20,293 bases of DNA from an uncultured Acinetobacter sp. GTDB taxonomy: Bacteria; Cyanobacteriota; Vampirovibrionia; Gastranaerophilales; Gastranaerophilaceae. The notes beneath the pieces were generated by a model. The model was not told the origin of the DNA. It saw only the letters and a program-made list of their open reading frames with translations, and did not search any database. Below, piece by piece: positions 1-7,073 of this stretch. The stretch lies in the NCBI GenBank assembly GCA_946623365.1, contig CAMORE010000023.1:1-20293 (forward strand), written 5' to 3'. Each line of letters starts with the position of its first letter. The first letter of the stretch is position 1. The translations under genes were made by a program, and so were the position numbers.

Positions 1-4
1 TTAA

Positions 5-727
5 CTATGTTTGCCAATTGATTTCTTTTTCGCCTGCATTTTTCAAGATTTCATTACATTTTGAAAAATTTGGAGCAGATGTAAAAGCTTTGATTTTACC
101 GTCTTTTAAGTCACTGTTTTTAGCATTACCCATATTAGAGGGATGAGAAGAACGAAGAATATAAATATTTTTATTCTTATACTCTTCTTCTCTTGAAAAT
201 GAAAATTGTTCTATATCATTTGCAGGATTTCCCCAAAGAATAATTACAAGAGGTTTATTTCTTTCAATCAATTTATTAATAATGGTATTAATAACCGGAA
301 GCCAGAACTTATTTCTGGAGGCAAGAGTTTCTGATTTAGAAAATGTAAGCGCTCTGTTTAGAAGTAAAACTCCCTGCTTTGCCCAAGGGGTTAAATTCCC
401 TGATACATTAGTTGTTCCGCAATCTTCTTTTATTTTTTCAAATATATTTTTTAAACTGGCGGGGATTTTACCTGAAAGTTTTGAAAATGCAAGTCCATGA
501 GCATCTTCTTTATTTGGATACGGGTCTTGACCCATAATTAAGACCTTAACTTTGTCAAACGGAGTTATTTTGAGTGCATAATATATTCCGCTGTTTATAT
601 CTTCATAAGGAAGAATTTCCTGTGTTGCTCTTTTTTGATTGGATATTTGATACTTTTCGTCAAAAATATTTCTTTCTTCTGCGCTAAGAATTTCATACCA
701 ACTCTCTCCAATCAAATCTTTAAGCAT
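5..727 (-). CDS. ung: Uracil-DNA glycosylase, family 1 (Ung)
   Basis: This enzyme removes uracil from DNA and starts base-excision repair in the cytoplasm. The 240 residues match the usual family-1 length. The catalytic motif GQDPYP is at residues 66-71, with Asp68 as the expected general base, followed by a DAHGLAFS stretch. LLLNRALTF matches the family LLLNxxLT uracil-pocket segment with its Asn, and the protein ends in the family-like NWQT. The DNA-intercalation loop starts with SSHPS as usual but continues NMGNAKN instead of the common PLS segment. The ATG at 727 has an AAGGAG-type ribosome site that overlaps the stop of the upstream tolC-like gene only 9 nt away, so the two are probably co-transcribed and translationally coupled. 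The identification is secure from several independent motifs. Confidence 0.95.
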   Translation of the reverse strand: MLKDLIGESWYEILSAEERNIFDEKYQISNQKRATQEILPYEDINSGIYYALKITPFDKVKVLIMGQDPYPNKEDAHGLAFSKLSGKIPASLKNIFEKIKEDCGTTNVSGNLTPWAKQGVLLLNRALTFSKSETLASRNKFWLPVINTIINKLIERNKPLVIILWGNPANDIEQFSFSREEEYKNKNIYILRSSHPSNMGNAKNSDLKDGKIKAFTSAPNFSKCNEILKNAGEKEINWQT

Positions 728-736
728 TATTTCTCC

Positions 737-2233
737 TTATAGATTATCTTTTGATTTTTTAAAAAATCTTTTTTTCTTGTTTTCTTTTTCGTCGCACCCG
801 AGAGCTTCATTTAAATGTTCTATAAGTTCATCAGAGTGTTCCATCATTGCATGCTGTGTTTTGTGGTGAATATCAACAATGTGATAATGCATAGCTTCTT
901 CAACTTGTATTAAGGATTTGTTGTAAAATGTAAGACTGGTAATATAATTCTGCATTGCAGTTATATAATCTTTTCTTGCATCTTGAAGAGCTACATAATT
1001 AAGTACACCGCTTTCATACAGTTTTTCTACTGTATTAATATTCTTTAATGCCAGAGTTGCTGTGTTTTGGGCATAAGGAACATCGTCAGCCGCAAAATCT
1101 ATATTATTAAAAGCCCTTTGAACTTCAAAATATAAATCTTTTTTGAAAAGATTTATTTCGTTATCTGCAAGTTTTAGTTGAGCATCAGCCCCTTTAATGG
1201 AATGTCTTAATTCCATTAAATTAACACTTGTAGACAAATTAACACCAACTTGCAAACTATTATTGGATGCTTCTGTTGAATTATTGTAACCATACCCTAC
1301 GTTTGCGGAAAGTTCCGGAAGATACGTTCTTTTTACATATTGTAAAGCTTGTTCCATAGCTTTTTTAGTAGATTCAAGAACCCTTAAATCAGGACTGCTT
1401 GCGTATGCTATTTCCATAACTTTATCTCTTGAAAAATCAAATTCATGAGGTTTAAATTTTGGCGGTATTAATTGCTTTTCGTATCCGTAATCATGGTTAT
1501 ATGCAAAAGTCTGTGTACTGCTTATATTGTATTGCGGAGTGTTTTCTATAAACATTGCATTGCTTAAGTTAACTTTTGCATTTTTTAAAATGGTTTTTGC
1601 ATATTCAAGCTCAAAAAGAGCTTTGCCTAAGTGCACTTTAGCAGTTGTTTTATCAGCTTCACCTTTTGCGATTTTTAAATATTTTTTACAAATAATGACA
1701 TTATCTTCTGCAATAGTTACAAGAGCTTGTGCCTTAAGGACTTCATAATATTTATCCTTTACATCAAAAAGCGTTGCGCATAAACTGTCCATAAATTCAT
1801 ATTCTGCGCCGATTTTATAAAACTCTTCCATCCTGATATTGGCAATAGACTTCCCAAAATCCCAAACAAGCTGATTAACCGCAACTGCAACATTCGGAAG
1901 TTCTCTATAGTATTTGTTAAAAGCATCATGATTCGAATTATTTTCATTATGGAAACCGACTCCTGCACCAATTACAGGGAAAAATGCGGATTTTGCAATT
2001 CCGACATTACTTTTTGCTAAGTCAAGCTCATATTTTTTACGTTTGATTTTAGGGCTGTTTTTAAAAGCTAAAGCTACACAATTTACAATATCCAAATTAC
2101 TGCCGTCTTTTATAACTACAGTTTTAAAAAATTCCGCGTGTTCATCATGTATGGAATTTGCACATACTCCTGCATTTATACTGCCTAACAGCATTACTGT
2201 TAAAAGCAGGGTTACAACTGTTCTTTTCTTCAT
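737..2233 (-). CDS. TolC-family outer-membrane efflux channel
   Basis: This is a predicted outer-membrane channel of the TolC/OEP family, which forms a trimeric duct for tripartite efflux pumps or type I secretion. Residues 1-25 are a clear signal peptide (KKR, hydrophobic core, ending near VCA). The body of about 420 residues has the two-fold repeat of long helices and strands expected of the family, for example ALAFKNSPKIKRKKYELDLAKSN in the first half and AYASSPDLRVLESTKKAMEQAL in the second. A C-terminal extension (about 448-498) is unusual: it has seven His between 449 and 473, then a Lys-rich tail. No adaptor or inner-membrane pump gene is in the window, so the substrate is unknown; the upstream gene is an ion permease. 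The start is the ATG at 2233, which lies 7 nt after a TATAAT and has no Shine-Dalgarno. Confidence 0.9.
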   Translation of the reverse strand: MKKRTVVTLLLTVMLLGSINAGVCANSIHDEHAEFFKTVVIKDGSNLDIVNCVALAFKNSPKIKRKKYELDLAKSNVGIAKSAFFPVIGAGVGFHNENNSNHDAFNKYYRELPNVAVAVNQLVWDFGKSIANIRMEEFYKIGAEYEFMDSLCATLFDVKDKYYEVLKAQALVTIAEDNVIICKKYLKIAKGEADKTTAKVHLGKALFELEYAKTILKNAKVNLSNAMFIENTPQYNISSTQTFAYNHDYGYEKQLIPPKFKPHEFDFSRDKVMEIAYASSPDLRVLESTKKAMEQALQYVKRTYLPELSANVGYGYNNSTEASNNSLQVGVNLSTSVNLMELRHSIKGADAQLKLADNEINLFKKDLYFEVQRAFNNIDFAADDVPYAQNTATLALKNINTVEKLYESGVLNYVALQDARKDYITAMQNYITSLTFYNKSLIQVEEAMHYHIVDIHHKTQHAMMEHSDELIEHLNEALGCDEKENKKKRFFKKSKDNL

Positions 2234-2240
2234 GGTCTTA

Positions 2241-2269
2241 ATTATATCATGTAAAATTTATTGTAACAA
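2241..2269 (-). promoter_or_regulatory. Promoter of the tolC-like gene
   Basis: On the minus strand there is TTGTTA (2269-2264), a 17-nt spacer, and TATAAT (2246-2241) with an extended TG motif just before it. Only 7 nt separate the -10 box from the ATG at 2233, so transcription should start at or next to the start codon and give a leaderless mRNA. It lies in the 58-bp gap after the permease gene, so the tolC-like and ung genes can be transcribed independently of it. Confidence 0.7.
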
Positions 2270-2287
2270 AATATATTATTTACATGA
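2247..2287. promoter_or_regulatory. Inverted repeat over the tolC-like promoter (candidate operator)
   Basis: Perfect 9-bp inverted arms TCATGTAAA (2247-2255) and TTTACATGA (2279-2287) are separated by 23 bp. One arm sits in the -10/-35 spacer next to the -10 box, and the other lies just upstream of the -35. The arm centres are 32 bp apart, about three helical turns, which would suit a dimeric or looped regulator. That it is an operator is an inference from position. Confidence 0.4.
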
Positions 2288-2291
2288 ATTT

Positions 2292-3614
2292 TTACAGATA
2301 ACAAATTTTAATATATGCAGTACATATTATTAAAGATACCAAAACTACTGTAATACCATATTTCAGGAATCTCATAAATGCAATCGGATGTCCTTCTGCT
2401 GCTGAATTTTCAGAAACAATAACATTAGCAGCTGCACCAATAATAGTAAGGTTCCCGCCCAAACAAGCACCCAAAGATAAGCACCACCAAAGCGGGAATG
2501 TATAATCCTGCCCCATGGATTTTTCTATAACACTGAGCATTGGTGCCATTGTTGCGGTATAAGGGATATTATCAATTACACCGGATATAATTCCTGATGC
2601 CCACAGAATCAGCATTGAAGCTGCTTCCTGCGAACCTTGTGTTACATTAAGTATCCACTCTGCCATTAATTTTATACCGCCTGATGCTTCCACTCCGCCA
2701 ATGATTATAAATAAACCTATAAAGAAAAATATTGTATTCCATTCTACATCTTTTAATATATCAGTTGGTCTTTCAAATAAAAGCAAAACGCTCGCTCCGA
2801 GCATTGCAGCAACACAAGTTTGAATATGCGTCAAATCGTGAGTTACAAATCCTAAAATAACTAAACCCAGTACTAACATAGAACGTATCATTAAGTTTTT
2901 ATCCGTAATTGTTTTTGAATTGTCTAGGTTTGCAACTTCTGCCATTTTATCGGAATCTGCATGTAATTTTTTTCTGAATATTACGGTTAAAATCGTTAAT
3001 ACCACAATCATAATTACAGCAACAGGAAGTGTTAAATTGTATATAAAATCCATAAAAGAAAAACTTGCTGCACTTCCGATAATTATGTTTGGCGGGTCTC
3101 CGATTAATGTTGCGGTTCCGCCTATATTTGATGAAAATATTTCTGTTAATAAATATGGAAGCGGATCTATCTCCAGTTTTCTTGCAATTGCAAATGTGAT
3201 AGGCAAAACTAAAATTACAGTTGTAACGTTATCCAAAAAGGCACTCGTTACAGCAGTAAATAAACCCAAAGCAATAAGAATTTTTATCGGATGACCTTTT
3301 GTTGCCTTTAAAAGTTCGTTTGCAATCCATGTAAAAACTCCGCTTCTTGTTGATATATTCACGATAATCATCATAGAAACAAGCAAAAAGATAACATTAA
3401 AATCAACAAAATTAATAAAATAATGCGGATCTAAGTTATCGCCAAGCATTTTTGTCTGGCTAACCAAACCCAATAAAATAGTAATCCCTGCACCCAAAAG
3501 AGCAATCGTTACTTTTGGGATTTTTTCAGTCGCAATAAAAATATAAGCTAAGATAAGCAATCCTGCTGATATCATAACATTATGCGCTGATACAAAAGCG
3601 TGTATCGTTTCCAT
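2292..3614 (-). CDS. ArsB/NhaD-superfamily ion permease
   Basis: This 440-residue polytopic inner-membrane protein belongs to the ion-transporter group that includes ArsB, NhaD and the P protein. Diagnostic segments are SAFLDNVTTVILVLPIT and GGTATLIGDPPNIIIG in the first half. Their weaker counterparts in the second half are SGVIDNIPYTATMAPML and GGNLTIIGAAANVIVS. This internal repeat is typical of the superfamily's inverted two-fold architecture. Hydrophobicity suggests about 11-12 membrane segments. The substrate (arsenite, Na+/H+, or a dicarboxylate) cannot be decided from sequence: no arsR or arsC gene is adjacent. The ATG at 3614 has an AGGAG ribosome site 6-7 nt upstream. It is first in a minus-strand run, 58 bp before the tolC-like gene. 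Confidence 0.85.
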   Translation of the reverse strand: METIHAFVSAHNVMISAGLLILAYIFIATEKIPKVTIALLGAGITILLGLVSQTKMLGDNLDPHYFINFVDFNVIFLLVSMMIIVNISTRSGVFTWIANELLKATKGHPIKILIALGLFTAVTSAFLDNVTTVILVLPITFAIARKLEIDPLPYLLTEIFSSNIGGTATLIGDPPNIIIGSAASFSFMDFIYNLTLPVAVIMIVVLTILTVIFRKKLHADSDKMAEVANLDNSKTITDKNLMIRSMLVLGLVILGFVTHDLTHIQTCVAAMLGASVLLLFERPTDILKDVEWNTIFFFIGLFIIIGGVEASGGIKLMAEWILNVTQGSQEAASMLILWASGIISGVIDNIPYTATMAPMLSVIEKSMGQDYTFPLWWCLSLGACLGGNLTIIGAAANVIVSENSAAEGHPIAFMRFLKYGITVVLVSLIICTAYIKICYL

Positions 3615-3634
3615 AAATATCTCCTCTCTAATAA

Positions 3635-3659
3635 TTATGCTAGTTTAATTTTAGCATAA
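3635..3659. promoter_or_regulatory. Palindrome upstream of the permease gene (candidate operator)
   Basis: TTATGCTA (3635-3642) and TAGCATAA (3652-3659) form a perfect 8-bp inverted repeat with a 9-bp spacer, 21 bp upstream of the permease ATG. The proximal arm overlaps a possible minus-strand -10 box (CATAAT, 3639-3634), so a bound repressor could block transcription. The -35 is poor, so the promoter itself is uncertain. Confidence 0.4.
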
Positions 3660-3745
3660 AAATAATGTATAAAATATAATGAAAGGCTGTTTTTGTTATT
3701 TTAGTTTCTGCTTGAACTTTTCATAAGCTTATTTGTATCAGCAAA

Positions 3746-3774
3746 TAGACAATAATGTTTGGTTATAGTACAAT
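3746..3774 (+). promoter_or_regulatory. Promoter of cutA
   Basis: TAGACA (3746-3751), a 17-nt spacer and TACAAT (3769-3774) resemble the housekeeping sigma consensus. Transcription would begin near 3781, giving a leader of about 25 nt that contains the AAGGAG ribosome site at 3795-3800. Its position also argues that an upstream in-frame ATG at 3755 is inside the promoter and not a start. Confidence 0.55.
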
Positions 3775-3805
3775 ATCAATGCAAGAGTATTTTCAAGGAG
3801 AAATT

Positions 3806-4123
3806 ATGGATATTATAGTAATTTATTGCACTGTTCCCGATAAAAAATTAGCAAAAGATATTACAAAAGTTCTTATGAAACATAAGCTGGCAGCTTGTGT
3901 TTCAATGATAGAAAATGTGCGCTCTACTTTTTCTTGGGAAGGAGAAATAAATGAAGAAAAAGAGATTCTCCTTATGATTAAAACAAGAAGAGCAAATTAC
4001 GGAAAAATTAAGTTAGTAATTGAAGACATGCACTCTTATACGGTTCCTGAAATTATTGCTTTACCGATAGTAGATTGCAGTGAAGATTATTTGAAATGGC
4101 TTGTGAAAGAAACAGAATCATAG
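3806..4123 (+). CDS. cutA: CutA divalent-cation tolerance protein
   Basis: CutA is a small trimeric ferredoxin-like-fold protein linked to divalent metal (copper) tolerance; its biochemical role is not settled. The 105 residues are the usual length. Family segments are visible: CTVPDKKLAKDI near the N-terminus, KLAACVSMIENVRSTFSWEG, EILLMIKTR, and HSYTVPEIIALPI, which corresponds to the usual HPYExPEI. The ATG at 3806 is preferred because an AAGGAG ribosome site lies 5 nt before it and the protein then begins as in other CutA proteins. An in-frame ATG at 3755 would add 17 residues that resemble no family member. Its last 28 bp overlap the next gene, so the two are probably one operon. Confidence 0.93.
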   Translation: MDIIVIYCTVPDKKLAKDITKVLMKHKLAACVSMIENVRSTFSWEGEINEEKEILLMIKTRRANYGKIKLVIEDMHSYTVPEIIALPIVDCSEDYLKWLVKETES

Positions 4124-4875
4124 AGTTAAAAGAATATCTCAATTCGCTCGGAATAGATTTGAATATAGGTAAAAATAAAGCAAGAGGGCATAAGGGCTTC
4201 TTTATGTCAAAGCTTGATAATTTTAGAATTGATATTTCAAAAAATCTGGATTCAAATGATACTTTGTCTGTAATGCTGCATGAATTTGCGCATTTCGTTC
4301 ATTTTCAGCATGATAAAACTTTGAAAAACTTAGATTTTGTATTCGGAGAATTATCGGATGAGGTAATGGAAGAACTTATTAACATTACAGTCAAATATGT
4401 ACCGAAAGAGTTTGCTAAAAAATTGTATGGTTTAAAAGAAGAATTAAACGATGATATAAAATCTTATTCTAAAATTATAAAATCTAAATATCCTGATTTT
4501 AAATTATCAGAAAAATGTAAAAATATAGAAAAGAATTTTTCAAACCCGCTTAAATATCTTCTTAAATATGATCGAGTTAAGTATTTTAATCAAATATATT
4601 CGATTGATAATGCACAAAGTCAATTTAATCTAAGTGAAATAGAAGCAGGTTATTTAAAATTAAAATCAAAACAAAGATGTTTAAAGCGAATAAACTCAAG
4701 AATAAGCAGGTTGAATAACTATTATAATAACCCGTCTGAGCTTTTTGCAAGATTTATAGAATTATATTATACAGACAAACAAACAGCCGAAAAGATTGCA
4801 CCTTCAGCGTGTAATAAATTTAGAGAATCAAAAATTGAGTATTTTGATAAATTAAATCAAATTTGTTTAAACTGA
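4096..4875 (+). CDS. HExxH zinc-metallopeptidase-like protein
   Basis: This is a 259-residue protein with no signal peptide or membrane segment, so it is probably cytoplasmic. Residues 20-60 look like the N-terminal strand region of ImmA/IrrE-type or minigluzincin-type peptidases, and are followed by LHEFAHFVHF with HEFAH at 62-66. Near the C-terminus, NPSELFARFIELYY (Glu215 and the following residues) could provide the third zinc ligand of a gluzincin. Between them is a Lys-rich helical stretch of roughly 110 residues. The start codon lies inside cutA, has no clear ribosome site, and is probably translated by coupling. No other in-frame ATG precedes the conserved part. Substrate is unknown; an association with the metal-linked CutA is only contextual. 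I do not recognise a named family. Confidence 0.65.
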   Translation: MACERNRIIELKEYLNSLGIDLNIGKNKARGHKGFFMSKLDNFRIDISKNLDSNDTLSVMLHEFAHFVHFQHDKTLKNLDFVFGELSDEVMEELINITVKYVPKEFAKKLYGLKEELNDDIKSYSKIIKSKYPDFKLSEKCKNIEKNFSNPLKYLLKYDRVKYFNQIYSIDNAQSQFNLSEIEAGYLKLKSKQRCLKRINSRISRLNNYYNNPSELFARFIELYYTDKQTAEKIAPSACNKFRESKIEYFDKLNQICLN

Positions 4876-4887
4876 TTCTTTATCAAT

Positions 4888-4915
4888 AAAAAAGTGCAAT
4901 ACAAAAGTATCGCAC
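4888..4915 (-). terminator. Hairpin and T-run terminator
   Basis: Arms at 4894-4902 and 4907-4915 form a 9-bp stem with a 4-nt loop. Read on the minus strand, the only imperfect pair becomes a G-U wobble, and the hairpin is followed by six T (4893-4888). It would terminate transcripts from the Cys-rich gene about 95 nt upstream. It may also slow plus-strand transcripts leaving the metallopeptidase gene 19 nt away. Confidence 0.65.
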
Positions 4916-5007
4916 AAGTTTGTGTTTATCAATATCATGAGTTAATTAATCATACAAGAGTTCGCTTTTAATGCGAATTAAAAACTAATAAATTGAATAC
5001 TACAGAA

Positions 5008-5226
5008 CTAATTTTCAATTACTTGGGGCAACTCAACGTTCGGAGCACCTATTGTTCTTACTAATTCTAATACAGCCGCTTTCATTTGGCATTTTTGAGC
5101 AGTTGCGCTAAAAAAATCACTATAAAAACATCCTTCACAAACACAGCCTCTTTTATAGCATTCTAATGCAGTTGGAGTCCATCTTTTAACAGCGATAGCC
5201 TTCCCCATATCACGACTCTTAAACAC
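5008..5226 (-). CDS. Small Cys-rich protein, probable metal-binding module
   Basis: A 72-residue protein of unknown function. Five Cys occur in the pattern C23-x4-C28-x-C30-x2-C33-x12-C46, within the segment ECYKRGCVCEGC and ending at QKCQMKAAV. This looks like a zinc- or Fe-S-binding knuckle followed by a short helix (MKAAVLELVR). The start is a GTG at 5226, preceded at 6 nt by a near-perfect GGAGG; ATG at residue 7 is the alternative. A promoter with TATAAT lies about 90 bp upstream and a hairpin/T-run terminator lies downstream, so the gene is monocistronic and looks well expressed. A nucleic-acid-binding role is possible but cannot be shown. Confidence 0.75.
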   Translation of the reverse strand: MFKSRDMGKAIAVKRWTPTALECYKRGCVCEGCFYSDFFSATAQKCQMKAAVLELVRTIGAPNVELPQVIEN

Positions 5227-5314
5227 TTATATCCTCCGAAAATTATTTTTTAAATATTACTAACTAAAATACTTTATTAAGAACTATTCCCCAAAGCTCT
5301 CAACTTATATTTTT

Positions 5315-5342
5315 ATTATATGGATTCAGTTTGTATTTACAA
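5315..5342 (-). promoter_or_regulatory. Promoter of the Cys-rich gene
   Basis: On the minus strand there is TTGTAA (5342-5337), a 16-nt spacer and a perfect TATAAT (5320-5315). Transcription would start near 5308 and give a leader of about 80 nt carrying the GGAGG ribosome site. A palindrome lies just upstream of the -35. Confidence 0.6.
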
Positions 5343-5352
5343 CCCATAAACC

Positions 5353-5380
5353 CTCTTTTGTTAACTTTCTTAACAAAGAG
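5353..5380. promoter_or_regulatory. Palindrome upstream of the Cys-rich gene promoter
   Basis: TTTGTTAA (5357-5364) and TTAACAAA (5370-5377) are perfect 8-bp arms around a 5-nt loop. They extend by CTC/GAG outside if one T bulges. The centre is about 59 bp upstream of the inferred start of transcription, a position typical for an activator site. Neither strand has a T-run after it, so it is not a standard terminator. Confidence 0.4.
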
Positions 5381-5418
5381 GTTAAACCTGTAATTTTGTT
5401 ATAATCTGGGTTTTAAAT

Positions 5419-5533
5419 ACATGTAAAAATACCATGCCTACATGATTGCAGGATTTTAAAACATGAAAACCCATGCCAAATCCATGTTTGCATGTTTTAG
5501 ATGCAGATTAAGTTTTGTAACGATGTTGGCATG
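5419..5533. repeat. CATG-rich intergenic cluster
   Basis: Eight CATG tetramers fall at 5420, 5433, 5441, 5462, 5472, 5483, 5491 and 5530. Four of them (5420, 5441, 5462, 5483) are exactly 21 bp apart, about two helical turns, and 5472 falls half-way between the last two. CATGCCAA (5472-5479) and TTGGCATG (5526-5533) are also inverted. No reading frame explains it. The rest of the 5227-5546 gap holds only the promoter and palindrome listed separately. Confidence 0.55.
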
Positions 5534-5546
5534 TATATATAAAAAG

Positions 5547-6758
5547 TTATAAGTCTTGAGGTGATGTGAGAAAACCCTGTTTAAAAGGAACTTCTTTGTT
5601 TACAAAACCGGTTTTTACTATATTTCTTCCGAATTTTTGCTCCAATTTGTCTAAACTTTTACCAAGATTAGAATTTAAATTATGCTTTGTATTATCCTCA
5701 AAAAGCGTTAACTGTTCTTTTTTTGTAGAATTAAAATTCTCAAATACAATACCTATACTTCGATATAATACTTGCGGAGAGTAAATTTTATCCAGAAGCT
5801 TAAAAGCTTCCTTTGATATATCAAATTCAAAATCCAAAGCTGTATCTAAATCTTTTTTTTCATAATATGTTTGAAACTCTTTTGTTTTGAGTATAACACC
5901 AATAGTCCCGCATTTTGAATCAATTTTTCTCAGTCTTTTACAGCAGGAATGGATATGTATAGAAAGCTCATTCCTTAAAAATTGCAAGTCGGAAGTAAAT
6001 TCCAAAAATGACTTTGTATCGCTTATAGATTTGGGTATTTCTATATCATTAGTAATCGGTGATATCATTGTTCCGCACAGTTCAGCCTTTGTTACAAGAC
6101 CGTTTTTTCCGAATCGTTTTTGAATCCATTTATCATCTCTTTGTATGTATTCATACGCTGTTTTAATCCCGTATCCTCTAAGTTTAGGCCCGAGTCTCCT
6201 TCCGATTCCCCAAACCTCATCTATATTTGTATTCTTTAGAAGTTTTATATGAGTTTGTTTACCGGCAAGTGCAATCCTTGTTTTTGTGTTCTTAGCTTTG
6301 TCGGAGGCTAACTTTGCAAGTGTCTTAGAAGAACTAATACCAATGGTTACAGGGATATCAACTTCATTTAAGATTCTTGTTTGTATATCTTGTGCAAGTT
6401 TAAAATAATTTTTTCTGTATAACTTAGTTAAGCCGGTAAAATCAACAAATGCTTCATCAATCGAATATACCTGAACATATGGACTGAATTCCTTTAAAAT
6501 TGCCATAACAGATTTTGAGATTTTCGTGTATGAATAGTGATTTGCAGGAATATAAATACATTCAGGATATTTTTCCACAGCCTGAAATAACGGAATTCCC
6601 ATCGGAACTCCGAGTTGTTTTGCTTCTTTAGAGCGTGCAATTATGCATCCTCTTTCTCCAGAGACAACGCTTATCGGAAGTCCTTTAAGTTCAGGATTAA
6701 GTTTTCTTTCGCAAGAAACAAAAAAACTGTCACAATCGATTAATGCTATGTACTTCAT
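5547..6758 (-). CDS. Y-family DNA polymerase, UmuC type
   Basis: This is a translesion DNA polymerase with 403 residues. Catalytic acidic residues are visible: Asp8 in ALIDCD and Asp101-Glu102 in VYSIDEAF. The segment GCIIARSKEAKQLGVPMG is typical of the UmuC branch and not of DinB. The helix-hairpin-helix region contains WGIGRRLGPKLRGYGI. Near the C-terminus QLTLFE is a good sliding-clamp-binding motif. The ATG at 6758 is chosen because AAGGTG precedes it by 9 nt and the protein then starts as in relatives (MKYIALID). A GTG four codons upstream has no ribosome site. No umuD lies in the window and I could not find a recognisable LexA box. The small gene upstream is 33 bp away and probably co-transcribed. 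Confidence 0.92.
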   Translation of the reverse strand: MKYIALIDCDSFFVSCERKLNPELKGLPISVVSGERGCIIARSKEAKQLGVPMGIPLFQAVEKYPECIYIPANHYSYTKISKSVMAILKEFSPYVQVYSIDEAFVDFTGLTKLYRKNYFKLAQDIQTRILNEVDIPVTIGISSSKTLAKLASDKAKNTKTRIALAGKQTHIKLLKNTNIDEVWGIGRRLGPKLRGYGIKTAYEYIQRDDKWIQKRFGKNGLVTKAELCGTMISPITNDIEIPKSISDTKSFLEFTSDLQFLRNELSIHIHSCCKRLRKIDSKCGTIGVILKTKEFQTYYEKKDLDTALDFEFDISKEAFKLLDKIYSPQVLYRSIGIVFENFNSTKKEQLTLFEDNTKHNLNSNLGKSLDKLEQKFGRNIVKTGFVNKEVPFKQGFLTSPQDL

Positions 6759-6791
6759 GTTTTTAAGCACCTTAAAAGTAATTGCCTGAAT

Positions 6792-7013
6792 TTAATATTC
6801 TTTTATTACTTTTTTTTCTTTCCAACTATATACTTGCTTTTCAGGCAGAATCTCCATATACAAACCCTCTTTATATCTTGCTGTGTACCATTTGTGGTAT
6901 TTTATTGCAAGAGCGATATCTGTTGTTTTAAATTTTTCTTCTTTTTTCCCGCCCTTAATTTTATACAATTTATAAAGAGCTTCTATTTCTTTTCCTGAAT
7001 CAATATCTAACAT
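6792..7013 (-). CDS. Small uncharacterised protein upstream of the Y-polymerase
   Basis: A 73-residue, Lys- and Tyr-rich protein (many K, E and Y; no Cys) that I do not recognise. It has no signal peptide or membrane segment. The middle segment TDIALAIKYHKWYTARY looks amphipathic and could be a small binding fold. No longer frame competes on either strand, and it ends 33 bp before the polymerase start, so it probably shares that transcript. There is no Shine-Dalgarno before the ATG; the inferred leader is about 9 nt, so initiation may be leaderless-like. It could be an accessory factor for the polymerase, but only position supports this. Confidence 0.55.
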   Translation of the reverse strand: MLDIDSGKEIEALYKLYKIKGGKKEEKFKTTDIALAIKYHKWYTARYKEGLYMEILPEKQVYSWKEKKVIKEY

Positions 7014-7029
7014 AATTACAGTTTAGCTT

Positions 7030-7058
7030 ATATTAGTTATATTGTAAATTTGTTTCAA
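7030..7058 (-). promoter_or_regulatory. Possible promoter of the small gene/polymerase operon
   Basis: On the minus strand there is TTGAAA (7058-7053), a 17-nt spacer and TAATAT (7035-7030). The -10 is a weak match (4 of 6). It lies in the divergent gap shared with comF. Confidence 0.35.
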
Positions 7059-7073
7059 AAAACTGACATTGTC

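Noticed and set aside
3755..3805. Upstream in-frame ATG extending CutA by 17 residues
   Set aside because: It lies inside the likely promoter, lacks a ribosome site, and the added residues are not CutA-like; the ATG at 3806 has AAGGAG.
6759..6770. GTG start four codons upstream in the Y-polymerase gene
   Set aside because: No ribosome site at usable distance; the ATG at 6758 is preceded by AAGGTG and begins as relatives do.
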